From the NCBI GenBank assembly GCA_024345305.1, contig BRON01000012.1, positions 806,001 through 870,000 on the forward strand: a stretch of 64,000 bases of DNA. Reading direction: 5' to 3'. This document shows, piece by piece, positions 44,907-58,149 of this stretch; position 1 is the stretch's first letter; each line of letters starts with the position of its first letter. The DNA is from Mrakia gelida (lineage: Eukaryota > Basidiomycota > Tremellomycetes > Cystofilobasidiales > Mrakiaceae). A program made the translations under genes and the position numbers. Below the pieces are notes generated by a model. The model searched no databases. It was not told the DNA's origin and was given only the letters and a program-made list of their open reading frames with translations.

Positions 44907-46974
44907 ATGGCGATCTTCCCTCCAAGACACCTTCTGCTACGAACGGAGCCCACTCCGGAGGAGGTACCATTGCAACACCTCTTCGTCGCCTTGCATTCAA
45001 TATCCCTCATCCTCCTCACCTCTCTCACAGCCATCATTCTCCTCGCTCGACTCAAACGACACCCCATCCTCTTTTCGGTGAGCTCTTGATCTTCTCTCCG
45101 TCTTGACGATTCGAAGCTGATTCATTCGTCAATTCTTCTCTCAGCTCTTTGCCGCTTTCTCCCTAAATGACATTATGAACCTTCTACTGTACGTCGTAAT
45201 CGTCCTCTCTCTTGACCCGAGGAACAAGCTCACCTCTCTCCCTCCTTTCTTCTTCGCTTCCCCCTCCTCGCGTCCTTTCCCCGTCGCTTCGTCTCACCTG
45301 TCGTCCCAACCCTTCGCTGTCCCATTAATCAGCGCTCATCAACCATTATACGCCAACTGGGGTCTCTGCCTGATCTCCCAAGCCGGTACTACAGCAGGAA
45401 CGGCTCTCGCGACGACGAACGTGATGTCTCTCGTCGCGCTGACCTGGTCGCTGTTGATGGAGCGAGCGGGGAAGAAGCTGCTCTCGGATCGTTTCTTCTA
45501 CCCTCTGGTGAGCTCCTCGTACCTCAGTCTTTCCTTCCCAACTCGTTCGGGTGAGCTCGCAACGAGGGGAAGCGAGACGGTCTGGCTTTTCGTCCTCGTC
45601 CATGGCTCGAACGGAGAAAAAACTTACTCTCGTTTCTTTGTTTGCCTTCGTTCAGCTCATTTGGTTACCTTGGGTGGTGGGGTTTGTGGTTTTCGTGATC
45701 TCCATCGTCGTGAGTAGTCCAGTCGAGCCTCGCCCTCGAGCTTCGAGCTTTGAAGTTCGAACGCGATCGGGCGCTTCGAGGAAGCTGACCTCCTTCTTCT
45801 CCTCTTTTCACTGGAAATAGACAACATCGATGCGACCAGACGATCTGACAGTCACGGTGTTGACGTGCTACGCTCAGAACGTCTAGTGAGTACCCCTTTC
45901 AGTCTGTCTCAGGTCTTGTTCGAGCGACGCGTCGAGCCAAGGCACGATGCTGGGCGGTCTTCCGCCCTTCTCTTGCTGACCGTTTCTCCGACTTCCCTCT
46001 CCTTCTTCCAGCACGGACGTTCTGCATGGAATCGCAGTCATTGCAATCCTTGCAGCCTTCGTTTTCGACAGTAAGTCGCGTCTCGTTCCATCCGTCTCCC
46101 CTTAATTTGACGAGCGCTAAAGAGCTCGTTTCTCTCTTACTCGCTTCTCTTCAGTTTGGGGCATCGTTCTCTTCGCTAAAAACCACTTCAAGACTCGCTC
46201 GTTCGGATCTCAAGTCGACGTCGAGGTGGGCCAGGTCGTCACTCGACCAAATCTAAACCGAACTTTCACGATCCGAGTTCTCGTCTTTGGACTCGCCGTC
46301 GCCGCCGCCCTCGCGTGAGTTTTCTTCCCTCCTCCCTCCACTCACTCCTCTTGACCGACTCGCTCCTTTCTGTCTAATACAGCGCCGCCGTGATCATCAT
46401 CGTCCAACCAGCTTCTCATCTCCCCGCTCTCTTCCAAGCAAGCATCGGGTTGATTTGTTTTGCCCTCTTCGGAACTCAACGCGACATCTACGAGGCCCTC
46501 AAGATCCCCTACTTCTTCGCCTCCGCCACACGCTTCCTCACCTGCTCCTCCTCCTCCCTCGACACCTTCTCCGACCTCAAAACTCCTCAGGATACCCTCC
46601 CTCCTGTCCCAAACCCCCCTCCCTCCGGAGCGACGACCCCCGAACGAAGGAGGAGGTTCTCGAGATCCTCGGGAGGGATGAGCTTTGGGGCGATGTTTAG
46701 GAGTACAGTGGGAGGGGTGGAGGAGAGGAGGGACTCGTTGACGGTGATGGCGGAAGGAGGGAAGGAGGAGTCGATACGCAAAGGGTCAGACGCGTCGAAG
46801 GAGAGTGGGGAGAGTATCGAGCTGGAAGGGGAGATGGTTGCTGTAGCAGTGCTTCTGTCTGACGGTGGGAATCTGGAGAGACCTCCGCTGATAGGTGGGA
46901 GTAGTGACGGGTCGGGTTCAGGGTCGGGGTCGTCAGAAGCTTCAGCTTCGGACGCGTCGCCAGCGACTCCTTGA
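44907..46974 (+). CDS. Orphan seven-helix membrane protein (GPCR-like)
   Basis: Exons chain into a protein with seven hydrophobic segments: LFVALHSISLILLTSLTAII; LFAAFSLNDIMNLLLY; WGLCLISQAGTTAGTALATT with NVMSLVAL; LIWLPWVVGFVVFVISIV; VLHGIAVIAILAAFVFD with IWGIVLF; IRVLVFGLAVAAALAAAVII; and FQASIGLICFALFGTQRDIY. Short loops lie between helices, and the loop before helix 6 is charged (KNHFKTRSFGSQVDVEVGQV). A long Ser/Gly-rich cytosolic-type tail of about 150 residues ends at 46974. The layout is that of fungal orphan receptors seen in basidiomycetes, but I see no pheromone- or nutrient-receptor signature. About eight introns, including one after helix 1 and one after NDIMNLLL. The start MAIFPPRHLLL is the nearest ATG to helix 1; the frame is open upstream to 44568. 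Confidence 0.6.
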
Positions 46975-47270
46975 TTATTTCGGTTCACGTCGCGTCTTCT
47001 CCTTTCATTTGTCAGCTTTTGGGTTCAAGGACTTTGCTTGTTTGTGCTTTAATCATTTGTGTACCTCTATCTATCGTATCGAGTCTTGATCTGCGTTCCA
47101 GCCCGCGAAAGGCCAGTGACTTTGACGCGAGACCACCTCGTCGTGACTTTCCATCGACGAGACCCAGTCAAAGTGATACCCACAGAGCAATACAATACGC
47201 CTATCTAGCAGTCAAACCACCATATCCAAACCCTCTCGCGCCTGCCTCCTCCCTCGACTCTCCTCGCTCC

Positions 47271-48946
<1,676 letters not shown>

Positions 48947-49718
48947 TGCGAGATGAGAAGAGGTGATGTAGGCGAGGAGGGTGTTGGGTAAGGGCAGAAA
49001 GAAGGGAAAGGTCAGGCTTCGAGGTCGCGTCAATTTCATTTCGCTCACGGAGGCGTCGAGGATCGAGCTCATCTTCAACGTTCAACGCCCTCCCAACGGC
49101 TTCACCCTCTCCGTTTCGAGCATCCTCACAACGAGATCCGCCAAGGCCTTGGATATCCTCGGAGCAGGGGGAAAGATCTGAGCTCAAGTTTCGAGGGACT
49201 CGAGCCTCGGATACGAAGAAGAAGAAGGAGAGAGAGGGCGACCAAACACACTCTACAGATCTAGCTCTCGTTGCCTCCTTCGCTCTTTTCTATATCGGAG
49301 CCCGCTTCCCTCGACCTCGTAACCTGACCTCGGAAAGGTGAAAGAGCGGAGCCAAATCCGAAATGACACAAAAAGGGAACTCTCCTCTCTCTTCTCTTTC
49401 CCTCTCGACTTCCACCATCTCAACTTTCGTCCCCCTTCCTCCCACCTTTTCAACTCCTCTCCCTCTTCTTTAACATCGGCTGGACCTTTGGACACTTTAC
49501 TACTACCTAACGACCTTCAAAAAGCTTTGATAGCCCCCTTCCTTTCAGTACGTTCGCTCTTCCCATCTCGTTGCTGTCGAGCTCGCCTCCTCCTCCCCCC
49601 TCCCTCCCTTTCTTCGTTCGCTTGCTAACCTTCCCCTCCCTCTCTACTCCTCAGATCTTCACTCTCCACCCCCAGAAACTCCATCCACCCACTCCCTCCA
49701 CTTCCGCCTCCACCAAAA
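48947..49718. other. Long divergent intergenic region, thymidylate synthase / Ala-rich gene
   Basis: 772 bases between divergent starts. A short + frame (48981-49181) reads EASRIELIFNVQRPPNGFTL and then SVSSILTTRSAKALDIL, which looks better than random but has no homology I can name. The part from 49330 to 49718 is pyrimidine-rich 5' leader of the + strand gene and contains an AG acceptor-like end, so an intron in its 5' UTR is possible. Confidence 0.35.
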
Positions 49719-51393
49719 ATGTTCTTCTCCACCTCCTTCACCATCTTCCTCCTCTCGTTCCTCTCCCTCGTCTCCTCCTCCCTCGCTCTCCCCATGCCTC
49801 TCACCGGAACTTCGTCCATCAACGGAGACACCCTCATCGAGGCGATCAACAAGCGAATCCTTCTCGGTCGACCTGTTGAGAGGAGGGGTCCTGGAGGGAA
49901 GAAGGGAGGAGCTGCTGGTGGAAACGGACTCGCCGCTCAGGAGGCGACGCTTTCCGACCTTCTCAAGCAGGTCATCGCTCTTCAGGGAGGTGAGATCAGT
50001 CTTCTTTTCTCTTCACGCTAGTGCAGTTCTGACTCGGAACGTCTTCCTTGTTGCAGGCGCCGCTGCTACGGGAGTCGCTGCTGATGCTGCCGCTGGTGAG
50101 CACCCTTGTTCCTGATCTCGTCGTCCTCTCATAAGACTGATCGCCTCTTTCGTTTCTATTTTCTCAGCTGCCACTGGTGAGCACTACACTTCCCTTGATT
50201 GCATACCTACTTTTACCGACCCTTACCTCGTTCCTCTTTCCTCAGTCACCGTTACGTGAGTTGTCTAAGACCTTTGCCTTTCGACGCGTCTCGCTCCTGT
50301 CGTCGTTGCTGACCTTCCTCCGCCTCTTTTATTCCAGCGTCACCGTCACCGAGGGAGCCGCTGCCGCTGTTGAGACTGGAGCCGCCGCTGCTGCCAATGC
50401 TACTGCTGTCCTCGATCCTGCTCTCGACCCTGCCGCTGCCAGTGAGTTTCGATTTGCCTCTCGTCCGGTTACTCTGCTCACAAGACGCTGACTTGTTGTT
50501 CCCTTTTCTTCACCACAGCTGCTACTGGTGAGTGTGCTCTAGACCTCATCAAGTTGATATCGATCGAGCTGACTTTGTTTTGCTTCGTCTTTCGTTTCAG
50601 CTGTTGGTGAGTGTCGAACCGCGTCGCTTCGGTTCGCTCTTTGTCTTTCGAACTGACCTTCTCTTCGCTCTTTCCCCTTCCTCAGTCGACACCGCCGCTG
50701 CTGCTGAAGCCACTGCTGCCGTTGGGACCGCCGGTGAGTCGTTGACCTCTATCAGACCTCGACGTTTTCGTTCAAACTGACGTCCTGTGATCCTCTTCGC
50801 GTCGAACAGCTGCCGACGCCGCTGCTACTGCCACTGCTGGTGAGTCAGGCCATCTTGCGTACTCTAGAGAAATACTAACTAGCTCTCCTCTTCGCCTCCT
50901 TAGCCGCTGATGTCGCCGCCGAAACTGCTGGTTCGTCTGCGATCTTTCCCTTGTCGCTCTCGAACCAACTCTGACTCCCTCTCTCTCTTCTTCCACCTCC
51001 CCTTTTCCCAGCTGCTGCCACCGCGGCCGCTACTGAAGTCATCGCTGCTACCGCTGAGCCTACCGCCAAAGCGAAGGGAAAGAAGGTCGTCGCTGGTTCG
51101 TCCCGTCTCGTCTCCATCCCATCGTCGCTTCTTTCTCCCTCGTCGTTCCTCCTCTCACTCCCATTCCTCTTTTCTCTTTCACGATCTCCCAGACCCCGCC
51201 CTCGCCGGTACGCTCCCCCCTCCCTCATCTCCCCTCTCCGAAACGAAACCTGGAACTGACGACGCGTCTTTCCCTTGCTTCTTCCCTCTTTCTTTTCCCA
51301 GCCGTCGTCGAAGGAGACGTCGCCACCCCCGAGCGACGAAGGAAAATCGGATCCCCTCGACGATTGAGACGACAGAGCCAGGTTCAGATCTAA
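49719..51393 (+). CDS. Secreted Ala-rich protein built from mini-exons
   Basis: Exon 1 (49719-49989) encodes a signal peptide (MFFSTSFTIFLLSFLSLVSS, then SLALPMP), a short helix (TLIEAINKRILL), a Gly/Lys patch and TLSDLLKQVIALQGG. Twelve more exons follow: 50057-50095 (39 nt), 50168-50176 (9), 50246-50255 (10), 50338-50441 (104), 50519-50527 (9), 50601-50606 (6), 50686-50733 (48), 50810-50839 (30), 50904-50930 (27), 51012-51095 (84), 51193-51207 (15) and 51302-51393 (92). They sum to 744 nt, an exact 247 codons plus stop, which supports the model. All introns are phase 1 except the one between the 10-nt and 104-nt exons (phase 2). The mini-exons encode Ala/Thr/Val/Asp only (AAT, AV, AADAAATATA). 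A basic end KIGSPRRLRRQSQVQI follows. Could be a cell-wall or secreted low-complexity protein. Very unusual gene structure. Confidence 0.65.
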
Positions 51394-51665
51394 ACCCTTT
51401 GCTAAGGTCTCCCATCGTCGCGTCGTTCGTTCGTTCGCTCGCCCCCTTTTTTGGTTCACCTCCTCCGTGTTTCTTGTACCTAGCTATAGCTCTTATTCGA
51501 AACCCAGCCTTCACTCTTTCGATTCATTCCTCAATCTGCAAGAAAGTCAAAGGAAGAAAAGAAAAAAAAACAGTCTCCGAAACCGCCTCCCTCGCCGGCT
51601 CGTTGCTTTCGAGCTCGCCCTCCCTACCTCCCTTCCCTTCCAACCAACTCAACTGCCTCAAAGCC

Positions 51666-53440
51666 ATGAGATTCCTCGCTCTCTTCCTGGTAGTCTTTGC
51701 CCTCGTCGGGACTGCTCTTGCGTGCGTATCTCACCTCTAACCCACCGCTTCCCTCCTTTTGGGAAGCAAAGCTGACCTTTGACGTTTCTCGCGCTTCGCT
51801 GGCATCTCCCTTCAGATGGGACAAGGAGTTCGCCCCTTCCCCTTTCCTCCCCTTTCTCTCGCTTCGCTAGGCTCACCTTCTTCGTTTGCTTCTCTCAGGG
51901 ACTACGAAATCTTCGACATCGTCTCAGCTCTGGAAGCTGCTGAGGGTTCGTTCCCATCCCCCTCCTCCCTCCCTCTCCTTCCCTCCTTCACCTCCTCCCT
52001 TCGCTGACCCTGGGTTCGTTTCGAACAGGCAAAGGCACGACCTTCTACTCCTTCCTGAACATCCCCTCTACCGCCTCCGTCAAGGAGATCGGGAAAGCCT
52101 ACAAGACCTTGTCGGTTACGATGCAGTCAGTTCAAAGCTCGCTCCAACTTGGGAAGGGAGGGCTGAAGGTTGGAAGGGAGAACGAGAGAGCTGACCCAAG
52201 TTGAGTTGGGTTGGGTTTGGCCAGCCCCGACAAGAACCCGAACGTGAAAGGGATCGCTGAGCGATTCGCTAGGTTGGGAACGATTTCGGGTATCTTGAGG
52301 AAGGTCGAGAGTAGGAAGAGGTATGATGTGAGTTGAGCTTGGGACAGGTCGTGCGAGCGGGTCTTCTGGCTTTGCTCTTTCTCTTCAGCCTTCGTCTGAG
52401 ACGAGGGAAGAGAACACGAGCTGACTGTTGGTTGGTGGTGTTTTTTTGGTTGCAGTTCTTCTACAAGAACGGAGTTCCTAAGTGGAAAGGTACGTTCGAA
52501 CGAGCCAGCTCAACCATCTCCCCCTTCCCTTGTTTTCGTTCGTTTCGTTCGTCGCGAGATGGAGCGCTGACCTTTCGTTGTTGTTTGTTGACGTGATTAG
52601 GAAGCGGCTACTTCTGTTAGTACTCGCTTTCTCTCTCGCAATCCTGTCCCTCCCTTCCTCCCTTCGAACGAGCTCACACCTCTCTCCCTCCCTCCCTCTC
52701 CTCCCCCTCCCGTCCCACCACCCCCGCCCGCCCGCCCGCCCTTCCAGACTCCCGCTGGCGTCCCGGATTCCTCACCGTCACCCTCTTCCTCGTTCTCCTC
52801 ACCTCCCTCTTCCAACACCTCTACCTCTACCTCAACTACCAGCGCGACCTCAAGCGAATCAACGACCTCATCGCTCTCGCTCAACGACTCGCTTGGACCA
52901 CCGCCTCCTCTTCCACCACCCGCTCCTCCTCCGGTGCCCAGGGTCCAGCTGTGACCACAAGGACCCCCGTCGCTGTGAAGGATGCCAAGAAGAAGGTCCA
53001 GGTTCCTATTGGGGGAGGGGGGAGGAGCGTGGAGTGTATGGTTATGAGGGAGGGGGAGGTTTATCTGGTGAGTGCTCTTCCTTTCCCTCTCGCTGTCTAC
53101 CCTTTTCACTCGCTCATATTCTTCCACTCACCCCTTGTCCCTCTACCTCATCTCATCTCATCTCATCTCATCTTAGCTCGACCCCCCCTCCGAACCCACC
53201 CTCCTCACCCCCTCCATCGTCGTCCCCCCCACCTTCACCTCAACCTGGCCTTACCTCGCCGTCAAGGGCCTCCAGGCCAAGCTCGCGGGTGCGAAGATCC
53301 CTTCGACCCCCGTCGAGGAGGAGGAGGAGGACGAGGGAGAGGTGGTGGATAGTGATGGGGTTGAGCAGGAGTCGGTGTTGGTGAAGGAGAAGGCGAGGAA
53401 GGAGAAGGGTGTGAATGGGAAGGCTGTTAGGAGGAGGTAG
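51666..53440 (+). CDS. ERJ5: ER membrane DnaJ protein (ERJ5/DNAJC1-like)
   Basis: A type III-like J protein of the ER membrane that should recruit Hsp70 (BiP/Kar2). The start MRFLALFLVVFALVGTALA is a signal peptide or anchor. It joins via two short introns to WDKEDYEIFDIVSALEAAEG, and after another to KGTTFYSFLNIPSTASVKEI. An intron splits the HPD motif itself: ATGCA|GTCAGT ... CCAG|CCCCGAC gives VTMHPDKNPN. Then GILRKVESRKRYDFFYKNGV ends the J domain. A membrane segment follows (PGFLTVTLFLVLLTSLFQHL), and a Lys/Glu-rich cytosolic part ends ...AVRRR. Seven or eight introns. The intact HPD supports cochaperone activity. Membership in the ERJ5 branch is inferred from topology and length. Confidence 0.8.
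53147..53171 (+). repeat. (CTCAT)5 microsatellite at an intron 3' end
   Basis: Five perfect copies of CTCAT directly before the CTTAG acceptor of the last intron of the DnaJ gene. It can replace the polypyrimidine tract and would be length-variable. Confidence 0.9.
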
Positions 53441-53814
53441 GAGTCGGGTCGAGCTTAGGATGATCTGTGGGAGAGTGGAAGCAGAAGAAGCAGAAGGAGG
53501 GGCGATGAGGAGAGGAAGGGCAGGGATCTCATGGACTTGTCCTTTCTGTTCGTTTCGCGACGAGACGAGGAAAAGCGTTGACACCGAATCAGAAACCAGC
53601 CTTGCTAGCCTAGCGAATGAAAACAGAGATCAGGAACGAGAGAACGAGGGAGAAAAGGTATCGTATTAAAAGGGGAAACAGAGAAGGCAGTCGCAAGCGA
53701 GTGAAAGGAGGACGAGAGGAGGGAAAGTAAAACAGAACGAAACGAAACGAGACGCGTCCAAGAACCGAACGAGCGAGGGAGAACGACAGAAAGAACCAGA
53801 GAGAGGGCGAGGGT
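53441..53814. other. Intergenic region between convergent genes
   Basis: About 370 bases between the DnaJ stop (+) and the acyl-CoA synthetase stop (-). It contains purine-rich 3' flank sequence and a GACGCGTC at 53752. No gene or clear terminator hairpin seen. Confidence 0.35.
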
Positions 53815-56800
53815 TTAGGCACCGTAAGCCTTCTTAACCTCGTTCTCGTACCGCTTCTCAATAGCCTTCCTCTGAAGCTTCTGAGCTGCTGTGACGAGTC
53901 CAGATTCGGGCTGCAAGACAAGAACGAAGAACGAAAGGGGTCAGCTTCCGTCGCGCGTCCGTTCGTCTTCCCCTCCCTCCCTCCTCCCAGAACAGCGTCG
54001 GACGGAACACTCACGGTCCACTCATCAGCAACCAACACGACGGCCTGCAGCAACTCCATCTGGTTCAGTCCGGCCTTCCTTCCTGTCGCGTTGATCTCCG
54101 CGAGGACGGCGTTCCGGATCTTAACGTCCTTGACGAGCTCGTGGACGTCCTTCTGGTTGGTCGGGTTGAGGTTTTTGCTGGCGACGAAGGTGTGGAAGTT
54201 GGGATCGTGCTGGAGGTGAGGGAGGGGAGAGGAGAGGTTAGATGTTTGAGAAGACGAGACGACGCGACGAAGGAAGAAGAGGGAAGGAGAGAAAGAGAGA
54301 GGGTGAACGAACGGCAACGACGACTGCTATGGGTTGACGAACTTCCGAGTTGGCCATGACGGCCATGTTTCCGACGACGGGGTTGGATTTGTAGACGGAT
54401 TCTGGGAAGAGGGAGGAGGAGGAGAAGGTCAGCGAGAGGAGAGAGGACGCGACGCGACGAGAGGCGGGGATACTCACCCAGCTTCTCGAGAGCGATGTAT
54501 TCTCCACCAGATAGCTTGACGAGGTTCTGAAGTGGTGAAAAGAGGTGGGAAGGGACGTCAGATTCGAACGAACGACGACCAGGACGACGCGTCGAAACTG
54601 AAAAGCGAGCTGACCTTGATTCGATCGATAACGCTGAGAGTTCCGTCCTTGTTGAACTGCCCGACGTCTCCAGCTAGAGAAGAAAGCATCGCGAGAGTTC
54701 TTGTCAGCCGAGAAAGAACGATCGTCGCGTCGAGAAGACTCGAGACGCACTCTTGAACCACCCGTCCGGCGTGAGAGCCTCGGCGTCGAGATCAGGCTGC
54801 TTGAAGTAACCCTGGAACAACGAAGGACCTCTGCAGTAGATCTCTCCAGTCGGAGGGCTGTTCGAGGAGAGGTAACCAGCGTCGGGGATGTCGACGAGCT
54901 GAAGAAGGAAAAGCAAGGGAGAACGAGGTCAGCTCGAGAACGCGCTCGAACCAGAGAAGATGCTTTGGACGAGCCTTGACTTCCATACTCGGCACGAGGT
55001 TTCCAGCAGGTCCAGTCGAGTAGAAGTCGGGGTGCATGACGGCGGTCATACTGAGGGGAGGAGGGGAGGTCAGCTTCGAGTTGGGAGACGCGTTTCGAGG
55101 GAAAGACGAAGGAGCTCACCCAACGGTCTCGGTTAGCCCGTAACTGCAGAGACAAAAGGAGGTCAGCGGAAGGTCGTAAAGACTTCGAGATGGAAATAGA
55201 CTCACCCGTTCAGCACTGTAACCAGACTGTTGGTCAAGAACTCCTGAGAACTGAAGACGCGACGAAAACGACGAAGTCAGCTCAGGTCCAAACGTCGAGC
55301 TAGATGAAAAAGCCGGAGCTCGGTACTCACGCATCACTGAGCTTGGCTCCACCGTTCAACACGAATCTCAGCCTTCCACCGGTCTGAGCCTTGACCTTCT
55401 TGAAGACGATGGCGTCGGCGAGAGCCGGGATGATTGGGATTCCCCACTTCTTCGCGAAGAGCTTCGAGCTGTAGGCAGTGGCGAAGGCAGTTCGAGTAGC
55501 GAAGGGAGAAGCGGCGACCTTGGTTGTGACTCCTTTTCGGCTGTGGAGAAGATAGGGAGCGAGGAACGAGTCGTCAGTTCGACGAGAAAAGGACGGAGAG
55601 AGGAGAAGGAGACAAACATGGCTTCCCACTGCGAACGGAAGAGGAGAGTCAGTTCAAGCCATAAATCATGGAGTGGAGAGATGAAAGATCGAAAACTCAC
55701 AACAGCAGGAACTCCACACATGATCGTCGGCTTGAGCTCAGCGATATCTCCCTTGCAACCTCGAACGTTGGCGTCCGTCAGCGTCTTGATCTTTCCGTAA
55801 CCGATAGGCATTCCGACGAAGAGCCACGTCGTTTCGACAACGATCTCGAGGATGTGAGCGAGAGGGAGGAAGGCGAGGTAGAGATCGTTGTGGTCGAGGA
55901 CCTCGTGGAGGAGAGTCGAGACGGCAGCGACGGAGGCGGTGAGGTTTCCGTGCGAGAGAGTGACTCCCTTGGGAGTTCCAGTGGATCCCTGGAGACGAAG
56001 AAAGGTGAAAAATGAGTATCTGAGCATCGAGCCAGCCCGACAGAACGAGATGAAGCTCACAGAGGTGTACATAACGCAGCAGACATCGCTCCTCTTGGGA
56101 GGCACGACCTTGATCTCTCCCTTCGACTTCCCCAGCTCCTCAACCTCCTTCAAACTCAAAACCTTGACTCCATCCTTCGCTCTCAGCTGGGAGAGAAGGT
56201 CCTCAGATGGCTCTCCGTCGTAGATAACGATCTTGAGCGAAGGGCAGTCGTCGATGATCTTGAGGACCATGGCGAGGAGGTCTCCGTTGGCGAAGATGGC
56301 TCGAACAGCGGGTTGGTTGATAGCGTAGGTGAGTCCAGAGGGTCCGAGAGTGTCGTAGGCAGTGCAGAAGGGAGTCGAGATCGAAGAACAAGCTGAAGGG
56401 AAGGAGGAGGAGAGGTGAGCTCGCGAATCTCGAGTCGAGCTCGAAGCTCGGAGGGTCTCGACGAGAACGCCTAGAGCCCGAACAGGAGGGAGCAGGACAT
56501 ACCTTGAGCAACGGCCTGCCAGTTCACGCTGCATGGCCGAGAAGGGAAGAGAGAGATGGGTCAGCTTCTGAAAGACGAAACGCGCGTCGAATGTTGACCT
56601 CTCGACCGAAGCGAAGCAGCTCCTCCGAGCTCATCAGAACTCACTTTGTCGCTCCGAAGATGTTCACGAACTGATCCTCGACACCTTCCCTCCTACCCAG
56701 TCCAAGCTCCCAGAGTCCAGTAGCGAGCCAACCAGTCCAAGTAGCGAACTCCTTGTAGGCTGCGGCGAGAAACGAGAGAGAGACGGCAAACAGAAGAACC

Positions 56801-57802
56801 GGGGACGTGAGGATTTAGATTAGTTTCACAGACCTCTCGAGACGTTTTCACGTGCAGAGCGAGATGATAGAATAGAAGGAAGAGAGAAGGACTGACTGAT
56901 CCACTCGTATGCTCCGAGCTTGAAGAAGCTCCACTCCTTCTCCTGCGTCGTTTCCTGACCTCCTACCATCTTGGTGATCGTCTTCGTCTCCTTCACGATG
57001 TCGAGTACAGGACGGGTTCCGAAAGCGCGTTTGTTCGGGTAGGTAGTAGCGGCATACTGAACGACGTCGTAGGTGGTGTCAATTCCAGGGAGAGGTTCTG
57101 TTTCCGAGGAGGGGTTGGGGCGAGAACAGAATGAAGTGGTTGGGGAGGGGGAGAGGGGAAGGAAGGGGAGGGAAGAAGCGGTCAGCTCGAACGTTGGAAG
57201 CTCGCGCAAACTGCCAGCAGGGCGAGAAAACGGGTGAAGGCAGGTCTCTAGCAGGTATGCACAGGTTGGAGGCGATGGAAGATTTGCTTCGGATGGTTCC
57301 TCGGGTGCAGAAGAGATTAGGCTCGATGCCCAGAGCTCAAGAGCCTTCCAACCTTCCTCCCTTCTCCTTGGGAGGGACAGAACTCGCCCTGTTTCGACTC
57401 TTCCTCGGCTCCCTGCTCTCCTGGTAGGCCTCATGTGCACAGATCTCGCAGCATCCCAGCTCGAAGAAGGGTCGCTGCTACGGCCTCGAGCTGTTTTGAG
57501 CTCGAAGAGAAGGATGACGAGGCGAGGCGAGCTCGAACGACTCCTCACCTCCACCGACCCAACCTTCTCCCATCGCTCCCTCTCCCTCTCCATCTATCTC
57601 AGCGCTTCATCCTTCGAGCACAGACTTCCCTTCCATCCATGCCCTCGAATAGTCGAAGAAAGAGCCGAGAAAGGATGCGAGACTCACGAGTAACGAGCTC
57701 TTTGACGCAGTACGACCTCCTAGCTCTTGTTTCTCCCTTCGGTTGAGGAGATTTGGGGTCAACCTCCCAAGATCCTAGTTCGTTGCCTTTGCGAGGAGCC
57801 AT
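53815..57802 (-). CDS. FAA1: Long-chain acyl-CoA synthetase (FAA1/FAA4 type)
   Basis: Activates fatty acids to acyl-CoA with ATP via an acyl-adenylate. Begins MAPRKGNELGSWEVDPKSPQ. The second part reads LPGIDTTYDVVQYAATTYPN with KRAFGTR, then YKEFATWTGWLATGLWELGL. The P-loop-like AMP motif is split by an intron: VCCVMYTS joins GSTGTPKGVTLSHGNL. Later motifs are FVLNGGAKLSD, YGLTETVG, GEIYCRGPSLFQGYFKQPDL, DGWFK then AGDVGQFNKDGTLSVIDRIK (fatty-acyl signature and adenylation motif), and NLVKLSGGEYIALEKLESVY, typical of yeast Faa1/Faa4. The C-terminus is KRYENEVKKAYGA, without a clear peroxisomal targeting tripeptide. At least eighteen introns. Confidence 0.92.
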
Positions 57803-58149
57803 AGCTGTGAGGGGAAGAGGGAGGGGGAAGTTGTGGAAGGAGAGGGTTGGTGGTGATGGTTTGGAGGTCAGGTGCGAAAGAGGAGGAAGGGACGAGGTTC
57901 GAGATTGCCCTTGCGAAGCCACAGCCCCTGACGCGTCGCTTCCCGAAAAACGGACGAGAAAAATTCCAAAGATGCAAAACTGGACGTTCGCTCTTCGTGC
58001 CTTCGTCGGCGGTGCTCAAGAACAAAAATCTGAACCTGACGGGGTCTGGATCGCTGGAGGGAACCAGAGGAAGGGACGACCGAGCTCACCTCGCTTTCGA
58101 CCTCCTTCGGCTCGTCCCTCCCAACTTCCACCCTTCCTTCCCTTCAAGT
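57803..58149. promoter_or_regulatory. Divergent promoter FAA / F-box-like copy B
   Basis: 347 bases separate the divergent ATGs. One GACGCGTC occurs at 57930. An open + frame runs into the F-box-like start but has no motif, so I treat it as leader. No TATA-like box or fatty-acid response element is recognised. Confidence 0.35.
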
